Assembly (NCBI GenBank): GCA_029547185.1
Contig: JAKPPU010000186.1
Coordinates: 1 to 64,000, forward strand
Length of the DNA: 64,000 bases
Direction of reading: 5' to 3'
Origin: Deltaproteobacteria bacterium
Lineage (GTDB): Bacteria > Desulfobacterota > Desulfomonilia > UBA1062
A program made the position numbers and the translations under genes. The notes under the pieces are model-generated. The model had not been told where the DNA came from and made no database searches. It worked only from the letters and a program-made list of their open reading frames with translations. Each line of letters starts with the position of its first letter. The first letter of the stretch is position 1. This document shows positions 11,165-20,418 of this stretch, in pieces.

Positions 11165-12304
11165 TCACACCTCGATCTTGCCTTCCTTCATGGTCTTCGT
11201 GGGCCTGAACACCTCGATCCCGAACTTGTCGGCCAGCTCGTTGCACCTGGCCACGAGCTTGTCGTAGCCGACGCTCTTGGCAATGGCGAAGGGCCCCATC
11301 CCGCCGCCGCCGTTCGCGATGGCGAGGTCGATGTCCTTGGGATCGTTCGTCACGCCCTCCTCGAGACACTTCGTGGCCTCGTTCACCTGAAGCGCCACCA
11401 TGTGCGTGAAGTCGTACTCGGTCGTGGGATTCGACGTATCGATCCGGGGCCTGCCCGCTGACCAGTCATAGATCCCCTTTCCGGTTTTCTTTCCCAGATT
11501 TCCCGATTCGACCATGTCGGTGAGGACCTTCCTCGGCGTGTAGTCCTTCGAGAGCGTCTGCGCATAGTAGCCCTGCGTGTGCTGGACGATGTCCAAGCCC
11601 ACATAGTCGAGGAGCTCGAAGGGGGTCATGGGCATGAGAGCCTTGAAGGCAGCATCGAACTGCGCGGGCGTGGGGCTTCCCTTGTCGAGGATGAGCTGGA
11701 GAAGCAGACCCGTGGGAGCGTTCACCCGGTTGTAGATGAAGCCGGGAGAGTCCTTCCTCACGATGACCGGGACCTTGTTCATCTTCTTGGCCACGTCGAA
11801 GGTGGTCTGGATGGCCGCATCGGAGGACTGGTCCGCGTAGATGACCTCGACGAGCTTTAAAAGCACTGCGGGATTGAAGAAGTGCATGCCCACGACCCTC
11901 TCCGGCTTCTTCGCCGCAGAGGCGATTGCCGTGATGCTCATCGAAGAAGTGTTGCTGGCAAGAACCGCATTTGCCGGTGCATAGGCATCGAGGTCTGCGA
12001 AGACCTTCTTCTTGAGGGTCAGGTCTTCGAACACGGCCTCGATCACGAGGTCGGCGTCGGATACCGCCTCCTTGAGGTCGGTGGTGGTCTTGAGCCTCGA
12101 GAGCATGTCCTTGTTCGCGTCTTCGGTGATCTTGCCCTTGCTCACGAACTTCGAGAGGCTGTCCTTGATGGTGGCCACGCCGCGATCGATGAAGCGCTGC
12201 TCGACATCGTTCATGGTAACCGTATACCCTGCCATGAGGCCCACCTGGGCGATGCCGTTACCCATGGCCCCGGAGCCTATTACTGCAATCTTTTTGACGT
12301 CCAT
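11165..12304 (-). CDS. 3-hydroxyacyl-CoA dehydrogenase
   Basis: NAD-dependent beta-oxidation enzyme of the 3-hydroxybutyryl/3-hydroxyacyl-CoA dehydrogenase family, 379 residues. The N-terminal Rossmann motif is GSGAMG (residues 10-15). The catalytic histidine is in GMHFFNPA (about 141-148) and the partner glutamate in KLVEVI. The C-terminal half carries two dimerisation-type domains (PGFIYNRV, then DPKDIDLAIANGGG), longer than the 280-residue single-repeat enzymes. It lies 22 bases after the enoyl-CoA hydratase gene, so the two act consecutively and are probably co-transcribed. Confidence 0.93.
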   Translation of the reverse strand: MDVKKIAVIGSGAMGNGIAQVGLMAGYTVTMNDVEQRFIDRGVATIKDSLSKFVSKGKITEDANKDMLSRLKTTTDLKEAVSDADLVIEAVFEDLTLKKKVFADLDAYAPANAVLASNTSSMSITAIASAAKKPERVVGMHFFNPAVLLKLVEVIYADQSSDAAIQTTFDVAKKMNKVPVIVRKDSPGFIYNRVNAPTGLLLQLILDKGSPTPAQFDAAFKALMPMTPFELLDYVGLDIVQHTQGYYAQTLSKDYTPRKVLTDMVESGNLGKKTGKGIYDWSAGRPRIDTSNPTTEYDFTHMVALQVNEATKCLEEGVTNDPKDIDLAIANGGGGMGPFAIAKSVGYDKLVARCNELADKFGIEVFRPTKTMKEGKIEV

Positions 12305-12326
12305 TTTCCCTCCTTAAGGATATGGA

Positions 12327-13097
12327 TTATTCACCTTTGAAGCTTGGTTTTCTCTTCTCCATGAAGGCTGTGAAACCCTCGACTGCATCCTTCGAGGACG
12401 AGCAGATCTTGCTCGCGGCCGCCTCGACCTTGAGCCCTTCTTCGATGCCCTGGTAGAGGAATGCGGTCGAAGCCTTGATGATGCCCTGCACGGAAAGGGG
12501 AGCCCTCTCGGAAAGGCCCTTTGCGATCTCCATGACCCGGGGCATGAGCTGATCCGGTGCATAGAGCGTCTGTACCAGGCCGATCTCGAGGGCCTCGCTC
12601 GGACTCAGGCGCTTGGCATTGAGCATGAGGTCGAGCGCCTTGGTCCTGCCGAGGAGCCGGGTCATCCACTGGGTCCCGCCCCAGCCCGGGAGAATGCCGA
12701 GGTTGTTCTCGGGGCACCCGATGAGAGCCTTGGGGTTGTCCGTCATGTATCGGAAATGGCAGGCCATGACGAGCTCGCAGCCGCCTCCCAGGGCATGGCC
12801 GTTGATGGCGGCAATAGTGGGCTTCTCGAAGAAGTCGACCTTCGTCCACAGCGCCCGACCGACTGCACCCACATCGGGGTGCTTGATCGCATCCGCCACG
12901 TCCATGCCGGCGCTGAAGCACCTGTCTCCTGCGCCCGTGATCACCAGCACGCGCGACTCTTTATCGTTCGCGACCTCATCGAGCGCCTTCTCGATCTCGT
13001 GGAGCATGGCGGTCGTGACGGCATTGGTCGGCGGACGGTTCAGCGTGAGGACCGAGACATTTCCCTGTTTCTCCAGAAGTATAGATTCATAGCTCAT
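12327..13097 (-). CDS. Enoyl-CoA hydratase (crotonase family)
   Basis: Crotonase-fold hydratase of 256 residues that would hydrate trans-2-enoyl-CoA. Both glutamates of classic hydratases are present: one in GGGCELVMA (about 110), one in CPENNLGILPGWGGTQ (about 130). The oxyanion-hole region is SAGMD near residue 65. It lies between the large acyl-CoA dehydrogenase and the 3-hydroxyacyl-CoA dehydrogenase genes, giving three successive beta-oxidation steps in one transcription unit. Chain-length preference cannot be read from the sequence. Confidence 0.93.
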   Translation of the reverse strand: MSYESILLEKQGNVSVLTLNRPPTNAVTTAMLHEIEKALDEVANDKESRVLVITGAGDRCFSAGMDVADAIKHPDVGAVGRALWTKVDFFEKPTIAAINGHALGGGCELVMACHFRYMTDNPKALIGCPENNLGILPGWGGTQWMTRLLGRTKALDLMLNAKRLSPSEALEIGLVQTLYAPDQLMPRVMEIAKGLSERAPLSVQGIIKASTAFLYQGIEEGLKVEAAASKICSSSKDAVEGFTAFMEKRKPSFKGE

Positions 13098-13165
13098 TGA
13101 TATCCTCCCATAGCTACATAGTATTCATCATGTTCCCTGCTCGCGGCCGATTCACCCGCAAGGCA

Positions 13166-15028
13166 TCAGACTGCAAACGATTCATCCGCTATCTCGAGGG
13201 GCGTCTTGTCGGCCTGCTTGATGGCCTTGCACCTGCCCTCGATGGTCGGAAGGACGTTCGATGCAAAGTACTTGCACGAGGCCACCTTGCCCTGGTAGAA
13301 GGCCGCTTCCGCATTGTCCCTGGCGAAGGCGCCTGCCTGGGACGGATCGATGCCTGCATTCTTGTATATGGCATCGAGCTTATCTGAAGCGATGCCTGCT
13401 GCATCGAGGAGCTTCCAGCCGATGACGAGGTCGCCCATCATCATGAGGAACGGCCTCGCATTCATGACCGGGATGACGTAGTCCATGCTCTTGCCCCACT
13501 TGGCGAAATTCATGGTCAGGTCGCCTATCATTCCCATGGCGCCTTCGAGGAGCTCCGCATAGGGCTTCAGTGCTTCTCTGCCCTTGGCCTTTCCGATTGT
13601 GGCGGCGATCTCTCCGAAGAGGTTCATCAGGTTTTGACCCTTTCTCTGGCCGAGCTTCCTTCCCACGAGGTCGAGGGACTGGATGTAGTTCGTGCCTTCG
13701 TAGATCGTGGCTATCTTCACGTCCCGCAGATACTGCTCCATGGGATACTCGCAGCAGTAGCCGTAGCCTCCGAACACGTCGATGCCGAGCGAGCAGATCT
13801 CGACGGCCTTGTCGGAGCAGTACGCCTTGCTGATGGGGGTGAGGAGCTCGACGATGCCCTTCATCTTCGCCTTTTCCTCTTCGTCCGTGGCGATGTGCTC
13901 CATGTCGATGCAGTAGGCGATGTAGTAGTTCATGGCCCTCATGCCTTCGACGTGCGACTTCATCCACAGGAGCGAGCGCCTGATGTCGGGGTGGTTGATG
14001 ATGGCTACGCCCGGGGCGGAGTTGTCGGCGATGCTCTCGATCCTTCTGAACTGGATCCTCTCCTTGGCGTACTGCACGGCATGCTCGAAGCTCACGCTCG
14101 CGAGGTCGAGCCCCTGCATGCCGGTGCCGAGCCTGGCCTCGTTCATCATCATGAACATGATCTTGATGCCTTCGCGCTCGTTGCCGAGGAGCTCGCCGAT
14201 GCAGTTCCCGTTCTCGCCGAAATTGAGCGTGGCCGTTGCAGAGCCTTTGATGCCCATCTTGTGCTCGATGTTTCCGGTGGCTACGTCGTTGAACTCGCCG
14301 AGGCTGCCGTCGTCGTTCACCCGGTATTTGGGAACGATGAAGATAGAGATGCCGGGCGTTCCTGGAGGATCGCCCTCGATCCTGGCGAGCACCGGATGGA
14401 CGATCTGCTCGGTGAGGTCGTGGTCTCCGGCCGAGATGAAGCACTTCGTGCCCGTGATGCTGAACTTCCCGTCGGGCAGCCTCTTTGCCGTAGTCCTTAA
14501 GGCCCCCACGTCGGTGCCGGCGCCGGGCTCGGTGAGGCACATGGTGCCTGCCCACTCGCCGGCGAACATCTTCATGGCATACTTCCGGAGCTGCTCGGGT
14601 GTGCCGTAGGTCGCGATCATGGCGGCGGCGCCCAGGGTGAGGCCGGGGTACATGCAGAAGGCGTAGTTGGCCGATCCGAAAAGCTCGGAGCAGGCGGTGT
14701 AGACCGTCATGGGAATCCCCTGGCCGCCGACCTCCGGAGGTGCCATGGGGCAGAGCCAGCCTCCCTCGACGAACTTCTTGTAGGGCCCGTGAAAGCATTT
14801 CGGCGCATAGGCTTTCCCATCTTTGAAAACTGCGGTATCCTCTTTGTCCGAGATTTCGTACGTCGGAAGGATCTCTTCGACCGCGAACTTCTCCGCCTCG
14901 GTGAGCATCATATCGATAAGATCACGCGAGAAGTCCCTGAACTTGTCGAATCCGAATAATCTCTCAATCCCGATCTGCTCGTAGAGCACGAACCTCTGAT
15001 CCCTTGTGTTCACCAGACCGTTGCCCAT
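13166..15028 (-). CDS. Acyl-CoA dehydrogenase, large (about 600-residue) type
   Basis: FAD-dependent acyl-CoA dehydrogenase with an extra C-terminal domain, 620 residues. The FAD-binding segment LTEPGAGTDVGALRTTA is near residue 165. The catalytic glutamate is in IYEGTNYIQ (about residue 445), followed by the family's helical C-terminal extension. Related proteins include DmdC and other broad-range dehydrogenases. The ATG follows TAAGGAGGAACT, an excellent ribosome site. First gene of the minus-strand beta-oxidation unit; its promoter overlaps a candidate TetR operator. Electrons would go to ETF, which is not encoded here. Confidence 0.93.
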   Translation of the reverse strand: MGNGLVNTRDQRFVLYEQIGIERLFGFDKFRDFSRDLIDMMLTEAEKFAVEEILPTYEISDKEDTAVFKDGKAYAPKCFHGPYKKFVEGGWLCPMAPPEVGGQGIPMTVYTACSELFGSANYAFCMYPGLTLGAAAMIATYGTPEQLRKYAMKMFAGEWAGTMCLTEPGAGTDVGALRTTAKRLPDGKFSITGTKCFISAGDHDLTEQIVHPVLARIEGDPPGTPGISIFIVPKYRVNDDGSLGEFNDVATGNIEHKMGIKGSATATLNFGENGNCIGELLGNEREGIKIMFMMMNEARLGTGMQGLDLASVSFEHAVQYAKERIQFRRIESIADNSAPGVAIINHPDIRRSLLWMKSHVEGMRAMNYYIAYCIDMEHIATDEEEKAKMKGIVELLTPISKAYCSDKAVEICSLGIDVFGGYGYCCEYPMEQYLRDVKIATIYEGTNYIQSLDLVGRKLGQRKGQNLMNLFGEIAATIGKAKGREALKPYAELLEGAMGMIGDLTMNFAKWGKSMDYVIPVMNARPFLMMMGDLVIGWKLLDAAGIASDKLDAIYKNAGIDPSQAGAFARDNAEAAFYQGKVASCKYFASNVLPTIEGRCKAIKQADKTPLEIADESFAV

Positions 15029-15183
15029 AGAGTTCCTCCTTACATTTTATCGATGGCCGAATGCTCCCCTGATGCCGGCGGAACACATGCTCACCATTCC
15101 TACGGATTTGCCGTTTGTGCAGTGTCGAAAAGACCTCGATATAATCTACCCAACGCAATGCATGATACGAGCGCTTTTCATTG

Positions 15184-15235
15184 AACGAACGCTCGTTATT
15201 CTGAGAATATATACCCTGCCGGACAAAATTGTCAA
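15184..15235 (-). promoter_or_regulatory. Sigma-70 promoter and TetR-type operator of the beta-oxidation unit
   Basis: On the minus strand TTGACA (15230-15235) is followed by 18 bases and TATATT (15206-15211), or 16 bases and TATATA. Just downstream, at 15184-15197, AACGAACGCTCGTT is a 14-bp near-palindrome (12 of 14 positions symmetric), of the kind bound by TetR repressors. Its place at the transcript start, between the dehydrogenase gene and a divergent TetR gene, suggests that TetR represses this unit until an acyl-CoA or fatty acid releases it. Confidence 0.6.
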
Positions 15236-15309
15236 ATGAATTTTATGGATTGATATCCCCTCGCGTTTCCTGCTTTTCATGGAAAAACAATATTGCTAGA
15301 GTGAGCCCT

Positions 15310-15933
15310 ATGGCAGAGGAAGATCGCAAGACAGTCAGATCCCAGGTCAAAGATCCGGACCTCATCCGGAAGAGGCATCTGCAGATCGGGATTAAGGCGA
15401 GCAAGCTCTTTGCGAAAAAAGGGTATGCCGGGTCGAGCATGAGGGAGATCTCGAAAGCCACGGGCATCACCATCGGAAACCTCTACGACTACATCACCAA
15501 GAAGGAAGACGTCCTCTGCCTGGTCTTCGACGCATTCTACAGCACGTGGACGGAGAATCTGAAAAAGCACGGGGTCTTCGATATCGAGGACCCGGCCGAG
15601 CAGCTGAGAGCCGCTGTCCGGAAGATGCTGGAGCTCGTTCACAACTATCAGGATATGGCTCTTTTGATGTATCGCGAGAGCAAGCATCTGCCGAAAGATT
15701 TTCTCAAGATCACCCTTCAGAAGGAAACCGAGTTCATCGAATGCTTCGAGAAGATCCTTAAAAAAGGGAAAGAGCAGAAGGTGTTCAACATCAGCGACCC
15801 TTTCTTTGCAGCGAGCATGATCGTCTATCAGATCTCCTTCGAGTCTCTCCGGGGCTGGAGCCTGAAGGGCAGGTACACCGATGAGGAGATCATGACCTAT
15901 CTCGAAGAGATCATCATGAAGTCGGTCACGTGA
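15310..15933 (+). CDS. TetR-family transcriptional regulator (beta-oxidation unit)
   Basis: One-component repressor of 207 residues. The N-terminal helix-turn-helix is clear (ASKLFAKKGYAGSSMREISK, then TGITIGNLYDYITKKEDVL) and is followed by an all-helical ligand domain. Divergent from the acyl-CoA dehydrogenase gene, with a palindrome between them, so it most likely controls that unit and itself in response to an acyl-CoA. ATG at 15310 is chosen because the protein then starts normally (MAEEDRKTV); a GTG at 15301 in the same frame is possible. No strong ribosome site precedes either. Confidence 0.88.
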   Translation: MAEEDRKTVRSQVKDPDLIRKRHLQIGIKASKLFAKKGYAGSSMREISKATGITIGNLYDYITKKEDVLCLVFDAFYSTWTENLKKHGVFDIEDPAEQLRAAVRKMLELVHNYQDMALLMYRESKHLPKDFLKITLQKETEFIECFEKILKKGKEQKVFNISDPFFAASMIVYQISFESLRGWSLKGRYTDEEIMTYLEEIIMKSVT

Positions 15934-16074
15934 GGGCTCTCAGAAGGAAACATCCAATCGTGCCGGACCTTATGAACGATTCCTTAAGTTAACGCCCATG
16001 CGCCCCTTTAGGGAATGGCAAAAATTGGGCTGAGAATCAATACCGGCAAACCCCTCGGGCGAGCAGGGAAATAT

Positions 16075-16124
16075 CGTCACGAGCGAAGTGAAACAGTCAC
16101 GCCTGCTTCGCATCGCTCGTGACG
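16075..16124. repeat. 12-bp perfect inverted repeat between convergent genes
   Basis: CGTCACGAGCGA (16075-16086) and its exact complement (16113-16124) flank 26 bases between the convergent TetR and MerR genes. It could form a transcript-ending hairpin for both, but lacks a clear T tract. Confidence 0.5.
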
Positions 16125-16154
16125 GCGGTGCAGTCCGTACACATGACCCTGCTC

Positions 16155-16874
16155 TTACACGCGCTTTCCTTTATGACGCCCCTTCTTGCCGAGGCTGCTC
16201 TGGATATGGTCCTGTATCTTCTGCTGAAGGAGCCTCCGCAGGATGTAATTGCGGAATACGCCGACCGCGCGCGTGAGATACGTGGTTACCTGGATATTTT
16301 CCTTCGCTGACAGACCGTTCGTGACCTTCCGGCGGAGCCTTACCTCCTGGTCCGTCATCTGGTGACCGAGATCGAGGTAGAACCGGAAGTCTTTTGGATC
16401 GAGGCCGAAGCGGTAGATCTGTGCAATGGCCTCACGGGCGATCTTGACGTCGTCCTGGTTATAGAGCACCCTCTCCCCTTCTTTGAAGTAGGGCATGACG
16501 AGGCCGATCCTCTCGACCTCGTCGAGCTGCTCAGGCTCAAGGCCGGTCAGCTTCAGGAACTCTGCCCGGTCGACTACCGCGACCTCTCCTTCGGCCATGG
16601 GATCGAACAGGGCATCCTCCACCATGACGGCCTCGTCGAAGGTGAAGCCGTCATCGATGCGCCGGAGGATGTTCTTGATGATGGCCAGGGGGTAGTACCT
16701 CTTCTCTTTGAGGTGCTGAATCGCCTCGAGTTTTTTGAGGCATGCCTCGTCATAGTAGGCCATCTTCTTGTTGACCTTCTCCGGCAGGGGCAGGAGGCCC
16801 TCCTTCACATAGTAGTGAATCGTGGAGATCGGCACTCCGCTCTTTCTGGCCAACTCTCCGATCTTGATACCCAT
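16155..16874 (-). CDS. MerR-family transcriptional regulator
   Basis: Regulator of 239 residues with a MerR winged helix at the N-terminus (IGELARKSGVPISTIHYYVKEG, about 4-25) and a long, mostly helical C-terminal part without the cysteines of metal-sensing members. It ends in a basic tail (GKKGRHKGKRV). It lies 29 bases after the nitronate-monooxygenase-like gene, so the two are probably co-transcribed and it may control that gene through a dyad just upstream of it. The effector is unknown. Confidence 0.88.
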   Translation of the reverse strand: MGIKIGELARKSGVPISTIHYYVKEGLLPLPEKVNKKMAYYDEACLKKLEAIQHLKEKRYYPLAIIKNILRRIDDGFTFDEAVMVEDALFDPMAEGEVAVVDRAEFLKLTGLEPEQLDEVERIGLVMPYFKEGERVLYNQDDVKIAREAIAQIYRFGLDPKDFRFYLDLGHQMTDQEVRLRRKVTNGLSAKENIQVTTYLTRAVGVFRNYILRRLLQQKIQDHIQSSLGKKGRHKGKRV

Positions 16875-16903
16875 CCTTTTTTAAGCCCTGCAGCAGAAGG
16901 CTT

Positions 16904-17941
16904 TTAAGCAAAAATGCCCGACATTCTCTTTTGGATTTCCTCTGCCTCCCGGGCCATGCGATCGAAAAGCTCCTGCACTGTCGGCTCGTCATGAACCAGG
17001 CCTGCAGACTGACCGAGCGGGAGAACCCCTTTATCCAAGTCGCCGTTTTCGGTCGCGAGCCTGATGGCCTTGAAGGCATTGGCGAGGAAGGCCATCTGCT
17101 TTGCCCCCTTCCACCCGGACAGCATCACACCGATGAAGAGCTTTATGAACGGCAGCTTCAGGTTCTTTGCGATGTCCTGGGCGTTGAAGAATGCTGCCGG
17201 GAGGTCCAATCCCTTCTTCCTCATGCGCTCGGCGGCATCGGTCTTGGCGACGCGGCACCACAGGCCGTCAAATCGCCTGGAGTACAGCGTGTCCGTGACG
17301 TCCAGCTTCCTCGAGAGATCTTTGTAGTTCTGGTGGAGCGGGCTCTCCTTGGTCGTCATGATCCTCGTTCCCATGGCCACGCCCTCCGCTCCGAGCGCGA
17401 GCGCCGCCGCAAGTCCGCGGCCGTCTGCAATGCCTCCAGCAGCGATGACGGGTATATTCAGTGCATCCACAAGGCTCGGGATGAGGCAGAAGGTCGTGAC
17501 GGCTTCACCGTGGGCCGCGGCCTCGTTGCCCGTGGCAATCACCGCATCGCATCCATAGTCCTGGGCACGCTTGGCGTGGCGGGCATTCACGACCGTGGCC
17601 ATGACCTTGCCGCCGTATGTGTGGGCTTCCCGCACGATCCAGTCGCCCTTGCCGAGGGCGAAGTTGATCACCGGGACCTTCTCTTCGAGGAGGACCTTCG
17701 CCGATTCCGCGGCGCCGGGAAACAGGAGCGATGCATTGGCCCCGAACGGTTTGTCCGTGAGCGTGCGGATCTTCCTGATCGATTCTCTCGTCTCATCCTT
17801 GTTGAGCGGCCCTGTCGCAAGAATTCCCAGGCCCCCTGCGTTCGAGACGGCAGCCACCATCTCCGGCACGCTGATCCAGCTCATCCCCGAGAGGAAGATC
17901 GGGTACTTGATCCCCAGCATTTCCGTAATCCTTGTTTTCAT
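16904..17941 (-). CDS. Nitronate monooxygenase / FabK-like FMN protein
   Basis: FMN-dependent TIM-barrel protein of the NMO/2-nitropropane dioxygenase/FabK superfamily, 345 residues. Features are LGIKYPIFLSGMSWIS at the start, GGLGILATG, and the phosphate-binding region PVIAAGGIADGRGLAAALALGAEGV (described in two halves: IAAGGIADGRG and ALALGAEGVAMGTRI). The superfamily includes nitronate oxidases, enoyl-ACP reductase II and the steroid-pathway enzyme IpdC. The last is relevant because a CoA-transferase-fold pair of IpdAB type lies in the same window. The actual reaction is unknown; an NMO label alone would be too narrow in an anaerobe. Confidence 0.82.
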   Translation of the reverse strand: MKTRITEMLGIKYPIFLSGMSWISVPEMVAAVSNAGGLGILATGPLNKDETRESIRKIRTLTDKPFGANASLLFPGAAESAKVLLEEKVPVINFALGKGDWIVREAHTYGGKVMATVVNARHAKRAQDYGCDAVIATGNEAAAHGEAVTTFCLIPSLVDALNIPVIAAGGIADGRGLAAALALGAEGVAMGTRIMTTKESPLHQNYKDLSRKLDVTDTLYSRRFDGLWCRVAKTDAAERMRKKGLDLPAAFFNAQDIAKNLKLPFIKLFIGVMLSGWKGAKQMAFLANAFKAIRLATENGDLDKGVLPLGQSAGLVHDEPTVQELFDRMAREAEEIQKRMSGIFA

Positions 17942-17963
17942 AATAATACCCCCTAGGCATTTC

Positions 17964-17980
17964 GTTTATAAACTATAAAC
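17964..17980. promoter_or_regulatory. Perfect dyad upstream of the NMO-like gene
   Basis: GTTTATA and TATAAAC are exact inverted 7-mers with a 3-base spacer, 23 bases before the start of the flavoprotein gene. A candidate operator, possibly for the MerR protein encoded downstream in the same unit. Confidence 0.4.
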
Positions 17981-18173
17981 CATTACTTCATACTTTAAAG
18001 AAAACCGCCCCGCATGTCAAGGAACATGTTGTTGTGGATGGAATCTAGAGATTGCCACTTCAAGAGATTGTTCCGGAAAGCGTTGAATCCGATCCCCGGC
18101 CATCAGCCCTTGTCTCCCCCAACGGGGAGATTGAGGGATGATAGCCGGTGCATCGAAAGGAGGATTGTCCGTA

Positions 18174-19484
18174 TCAGGCCGTTTGCAGGCCCTCTTCAAG
18201 GTGTTTCGAAAGCCTCTTGCCGAGCGAGACCGCGGTCCAGACCACAGGGAGCCCGAGAGAGGCCGGCAGCACGCTCGCATCGCAGCAGTAGAGATTCTTG
18301 ACCCTTGTCTGGAGGTTCCTGTCGACCACCTCACCAATCCTGCACGAGGCAGACGGATGGGCACCGGACGGATTGAAGACGAGGATCGAGGACTCGGGTG
18401 CGCCTGCCTTCTTCAGGACCTTCCTGATGATGTCCACGCCCTTGTTCAGGCGCTTCCTGTCCTGCTCGGTCGGCTCCTTGGAGAAGGGGAAGACCGGGTT
18501 GTGAGGATAGATCTCACCTTTGAGCTCGTCCCGGATCTTCACCATGATACCCGAGAAGCGGAAGGCGTCTTTCAGCCGGGGTACGTGTTGAGGACCCTTC
18601 AGGAGCGCCATGACGGACTGCATGGCCCAGTTCGGGAATACGGGCAGGAGGATGATCCCGTCCGAATCATAATGCTCGAACGTGCCTACGGCCATAGGCT
18701 GGTCATGGGTCGTATTCATGCCCGGGATGACCCCGCCCACGAACTGGAGAAAGTCCACGGCAAACGATGTCCCTGCCTCGTCGATCCCCAGCCGCCGAAG
18801 GATCCCCACGTTGGCCGTTCCGCCGGAGAGGACGATCCTCTTCCCGAAAAACTCCCTCTTGCGGCCGAAGCTGCTCGCCTTGACGCCGATGGCCTTTCCG
18901 CTCTCCCTGATGACCTCGGTAACCGTGGTGCGGAGAACGAGATCGGCACCGTTCCTAACAGCCTCTTCGCCATAAACTCTCGCGGTCCACTTGGCTCCTT
19001 TGGGGCATCCGAGCATGCAGTCCGCGCAGCCGGGCTCGCAGAGGTCGGGATTTATAAATTTCTCTGTTTTCACCCAGTTGTACCCGAGGTCGTTGGCCGC
19101 TTCGAGCAGCCTCATGTTCGTCTTCCCGACAAGCTCGTCGGGCAGAACGTCTACACCCATTTCCGCTCCTGCCTCTGCTGCCTCCCTGGAGAGATCGATC
19201 CCCACCTCATCGAAGACGGCCTTCGGCGGCGGTACGGCGGCGCCGCAGCTTACGACGGATGCGCCGCCGAAATTTTTGGGCACGACGACCACGTTCAGCT
19301 CCCTGCTCAGGGTAAGCCCGAAATTCTTGAGGACCATGGCCATGCTCAGAGTGTTTCCGAGGAGTTTCCAGTTGCCGCCGCGTTCGATGAGCAGTACCCT
19401 GCGCTTCCTTCGGCTCATTTCCCTGGCCACTGTCGCCCCGCCCGGCCCCGATCCGACAACAATGACATCGTATTCTCTTTCCAT
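18174..19484 (-). CDS. GMC-type FAD-dependent oxidoreductase
   Basis: Flavoprotein of 436 residues. It starts with an FAD-binding dinucleotide fold (DVIVVGSGPGGATVAREMS, followed by the acidic RVLLIERGG). A GMC-like C-terminal part contains GAHPSASCRIGEVVD and a closing NLYCCDASVLPASLG. A cysteine-rich stretch near residue 150 (CEPGCADCMLGCPKGAKW) resembles an iron-sulfur or metal site often found in anaerobic relatives. The substrate is probably an alcohol or a saturated acyl/steroid-like ring, but this is not known. A ferredoxin-like membrane protein gene lies 40 bases upstream, and the two likely form an electron-transfer pair. Confidence 0.8.
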   Translation of the reverse strand: MEREYDVIVVGSGPGGATVAREMSRRKRRVLLIERGGNWKLLGNTLSMAMVLKNFGLTLSRELNVVVVPKNFGGASVVSCGAAVPPPKAVFDEVGIDLSREAAEAGAEMGVDVLPDELVGKTNMRLLEAANDLGYNWVKTEKFINPDLCEPGCADCMLGCPKGAKWTARVYGEEAVRNGADLVLRTTVTEVIRESGKAIGVKASSFGRKREFFGKRIVLSGGTANVGILRRLGIDEAGTSFAVDFLQFVGGVIPGMNTTHDQPMAVGTFEHYDSDGIILLPVFPNWAMQSVMALLKGPQHVPRLKDAFRFSGIMVKIRDELKGEIYPHNPVFPFSKEPTEQDRKRLNKGVDIIRKVLKKAGAPESSILVFNPSGAHPSASCRIGEVVDRNLQTRVKNLYCCDASVLPASLGLPVVWTAVSLGKRLSKHLEEGLQTA

Positions 19485-19524
19485 TTATGCCTCCTTTACG
19501 CTTAGACCGAAAACCTTCATGGAG

Positions 19525-20418
19525 CTACAGATATTCAGCCCTTACAAGATCAAGGTCGAGCGGAGCTGTCTTCTTCGGGTCCTGGTACAGGCTCAAGGCA
19601 CCTGCGGTACAATGCTCCACGCAGAGCTCGCAGCCCATGCACTTGTCCCTGTCGTATGACCGCACGCCGTCGAAAACCTTTATTGCACCGAAGTTGCAGA
19701 TGCTTGCGCACGTCCCGCATTTACTGCATTTCATGTCATCGTGCGAAACCGAGTATCCGGAATCAGCCGCCATGGAAGCCGACGGATCGAATTTCCTGGC
19801 GAACCTTGTTGCCTGAAGGCTCACACAGCTGTCCATGTGGCAGTTGCAGATGACGCCCGTGCTCCCGCCTGTGGCCACCTTGAAGAAGGCCTGGGTGAGA
19901 TACCCTTTCTTCCGGAAGCTCTTGATGAGATCGAGCGCTTCCTGCTGCGGGATCTTTCGGGCGTTGTACTTCCGGCCCAGGGCTTCGACCCAGAACTGGG
20001 ATGTCTTTCTCCCCACGCTGATGCAGGAATTGATCGTCCAGTCCGGTGCGTTCATGGTCTTCTTGCACGGACAGTCCATAACAGCGATGTACTCCGGCTC
20101 TTCGAGGAGGATTTTGTAGGCATACCTGAAGGGCACGATCTTCTTGTTCTTTGCAGAGAGGGCGGCGATGTCCTCGTTGAGCTCGAAGATCTTTCTTGTG
20201 TTTCCGAAGGATATGACCTTTGCATGGTAGCGGGAGAAGGCCATGGTGACGATGTGCCGGATCGGCTTGACCCACGAAAAGTACGTGGAGAGTATCCGGA
20301 ACAGGTGATACAGGAAGAAAACGTACGGATAGTAGAAAACAAAGTACACGTAGTTGTGAACCGCACGGTCGATCCTCCATCCGTGCTTTGCCATGAGCGC
20401 CTTCGTCGATTCCCTCAT
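19525..20418 (-). CDS. Membrane-associated 4Fe-4S ferredoxin-like protein (paralog 1)
   Basis: Protein of 297 residues with an N-terminal hydrophobic stretch (YVYFVFYYPYVFFLYHLF), two extra cysteine groups in the middle (CPCKKT; CNCHMDSC) and two C-terminal ferredoxin motifs (CSKCGTCASIC and CMGCELCVEHC) for two [4Fe-4S] clusters. Start chosen at MRESTKALMAKHGW, which follows GGAGGGAGTC; the frame opens 33 bases earlier. It shares its plan with two other proteins in this window (26230-27063 and 29576-30409). Co-transcribed with the GMC oxidoreductase, so it may pass electrons from that enzyme. Function is inferred, not established. Confidence 0.75.
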   Translation of the reverse strand: MRESTKALMAKHGWRIDRAVHNYVYFVFYYPYVFFLYHLFRILSTYFSWVKPIRHIVTMAFSRYHAKVISFGNTRKIFELNEDIAALSAKNKKIVPFRYAYKILLEEPEYIAVMDCPCKKTMNAPDWTINSCISVGRKTSQFWVEALGRKYNARKIPQQEALDLIKSFRKKGYLTQAFFKVATGGSTGVICNCHMDSCVSLQATRFARKFDPSASMAADSGYSVSHDDMKCSKCGTCASICNFGAIKVFDGVRSYDRDKCMGCELCVEHCTAGALSLYQDPKKTAPLDLDLVRAEYL

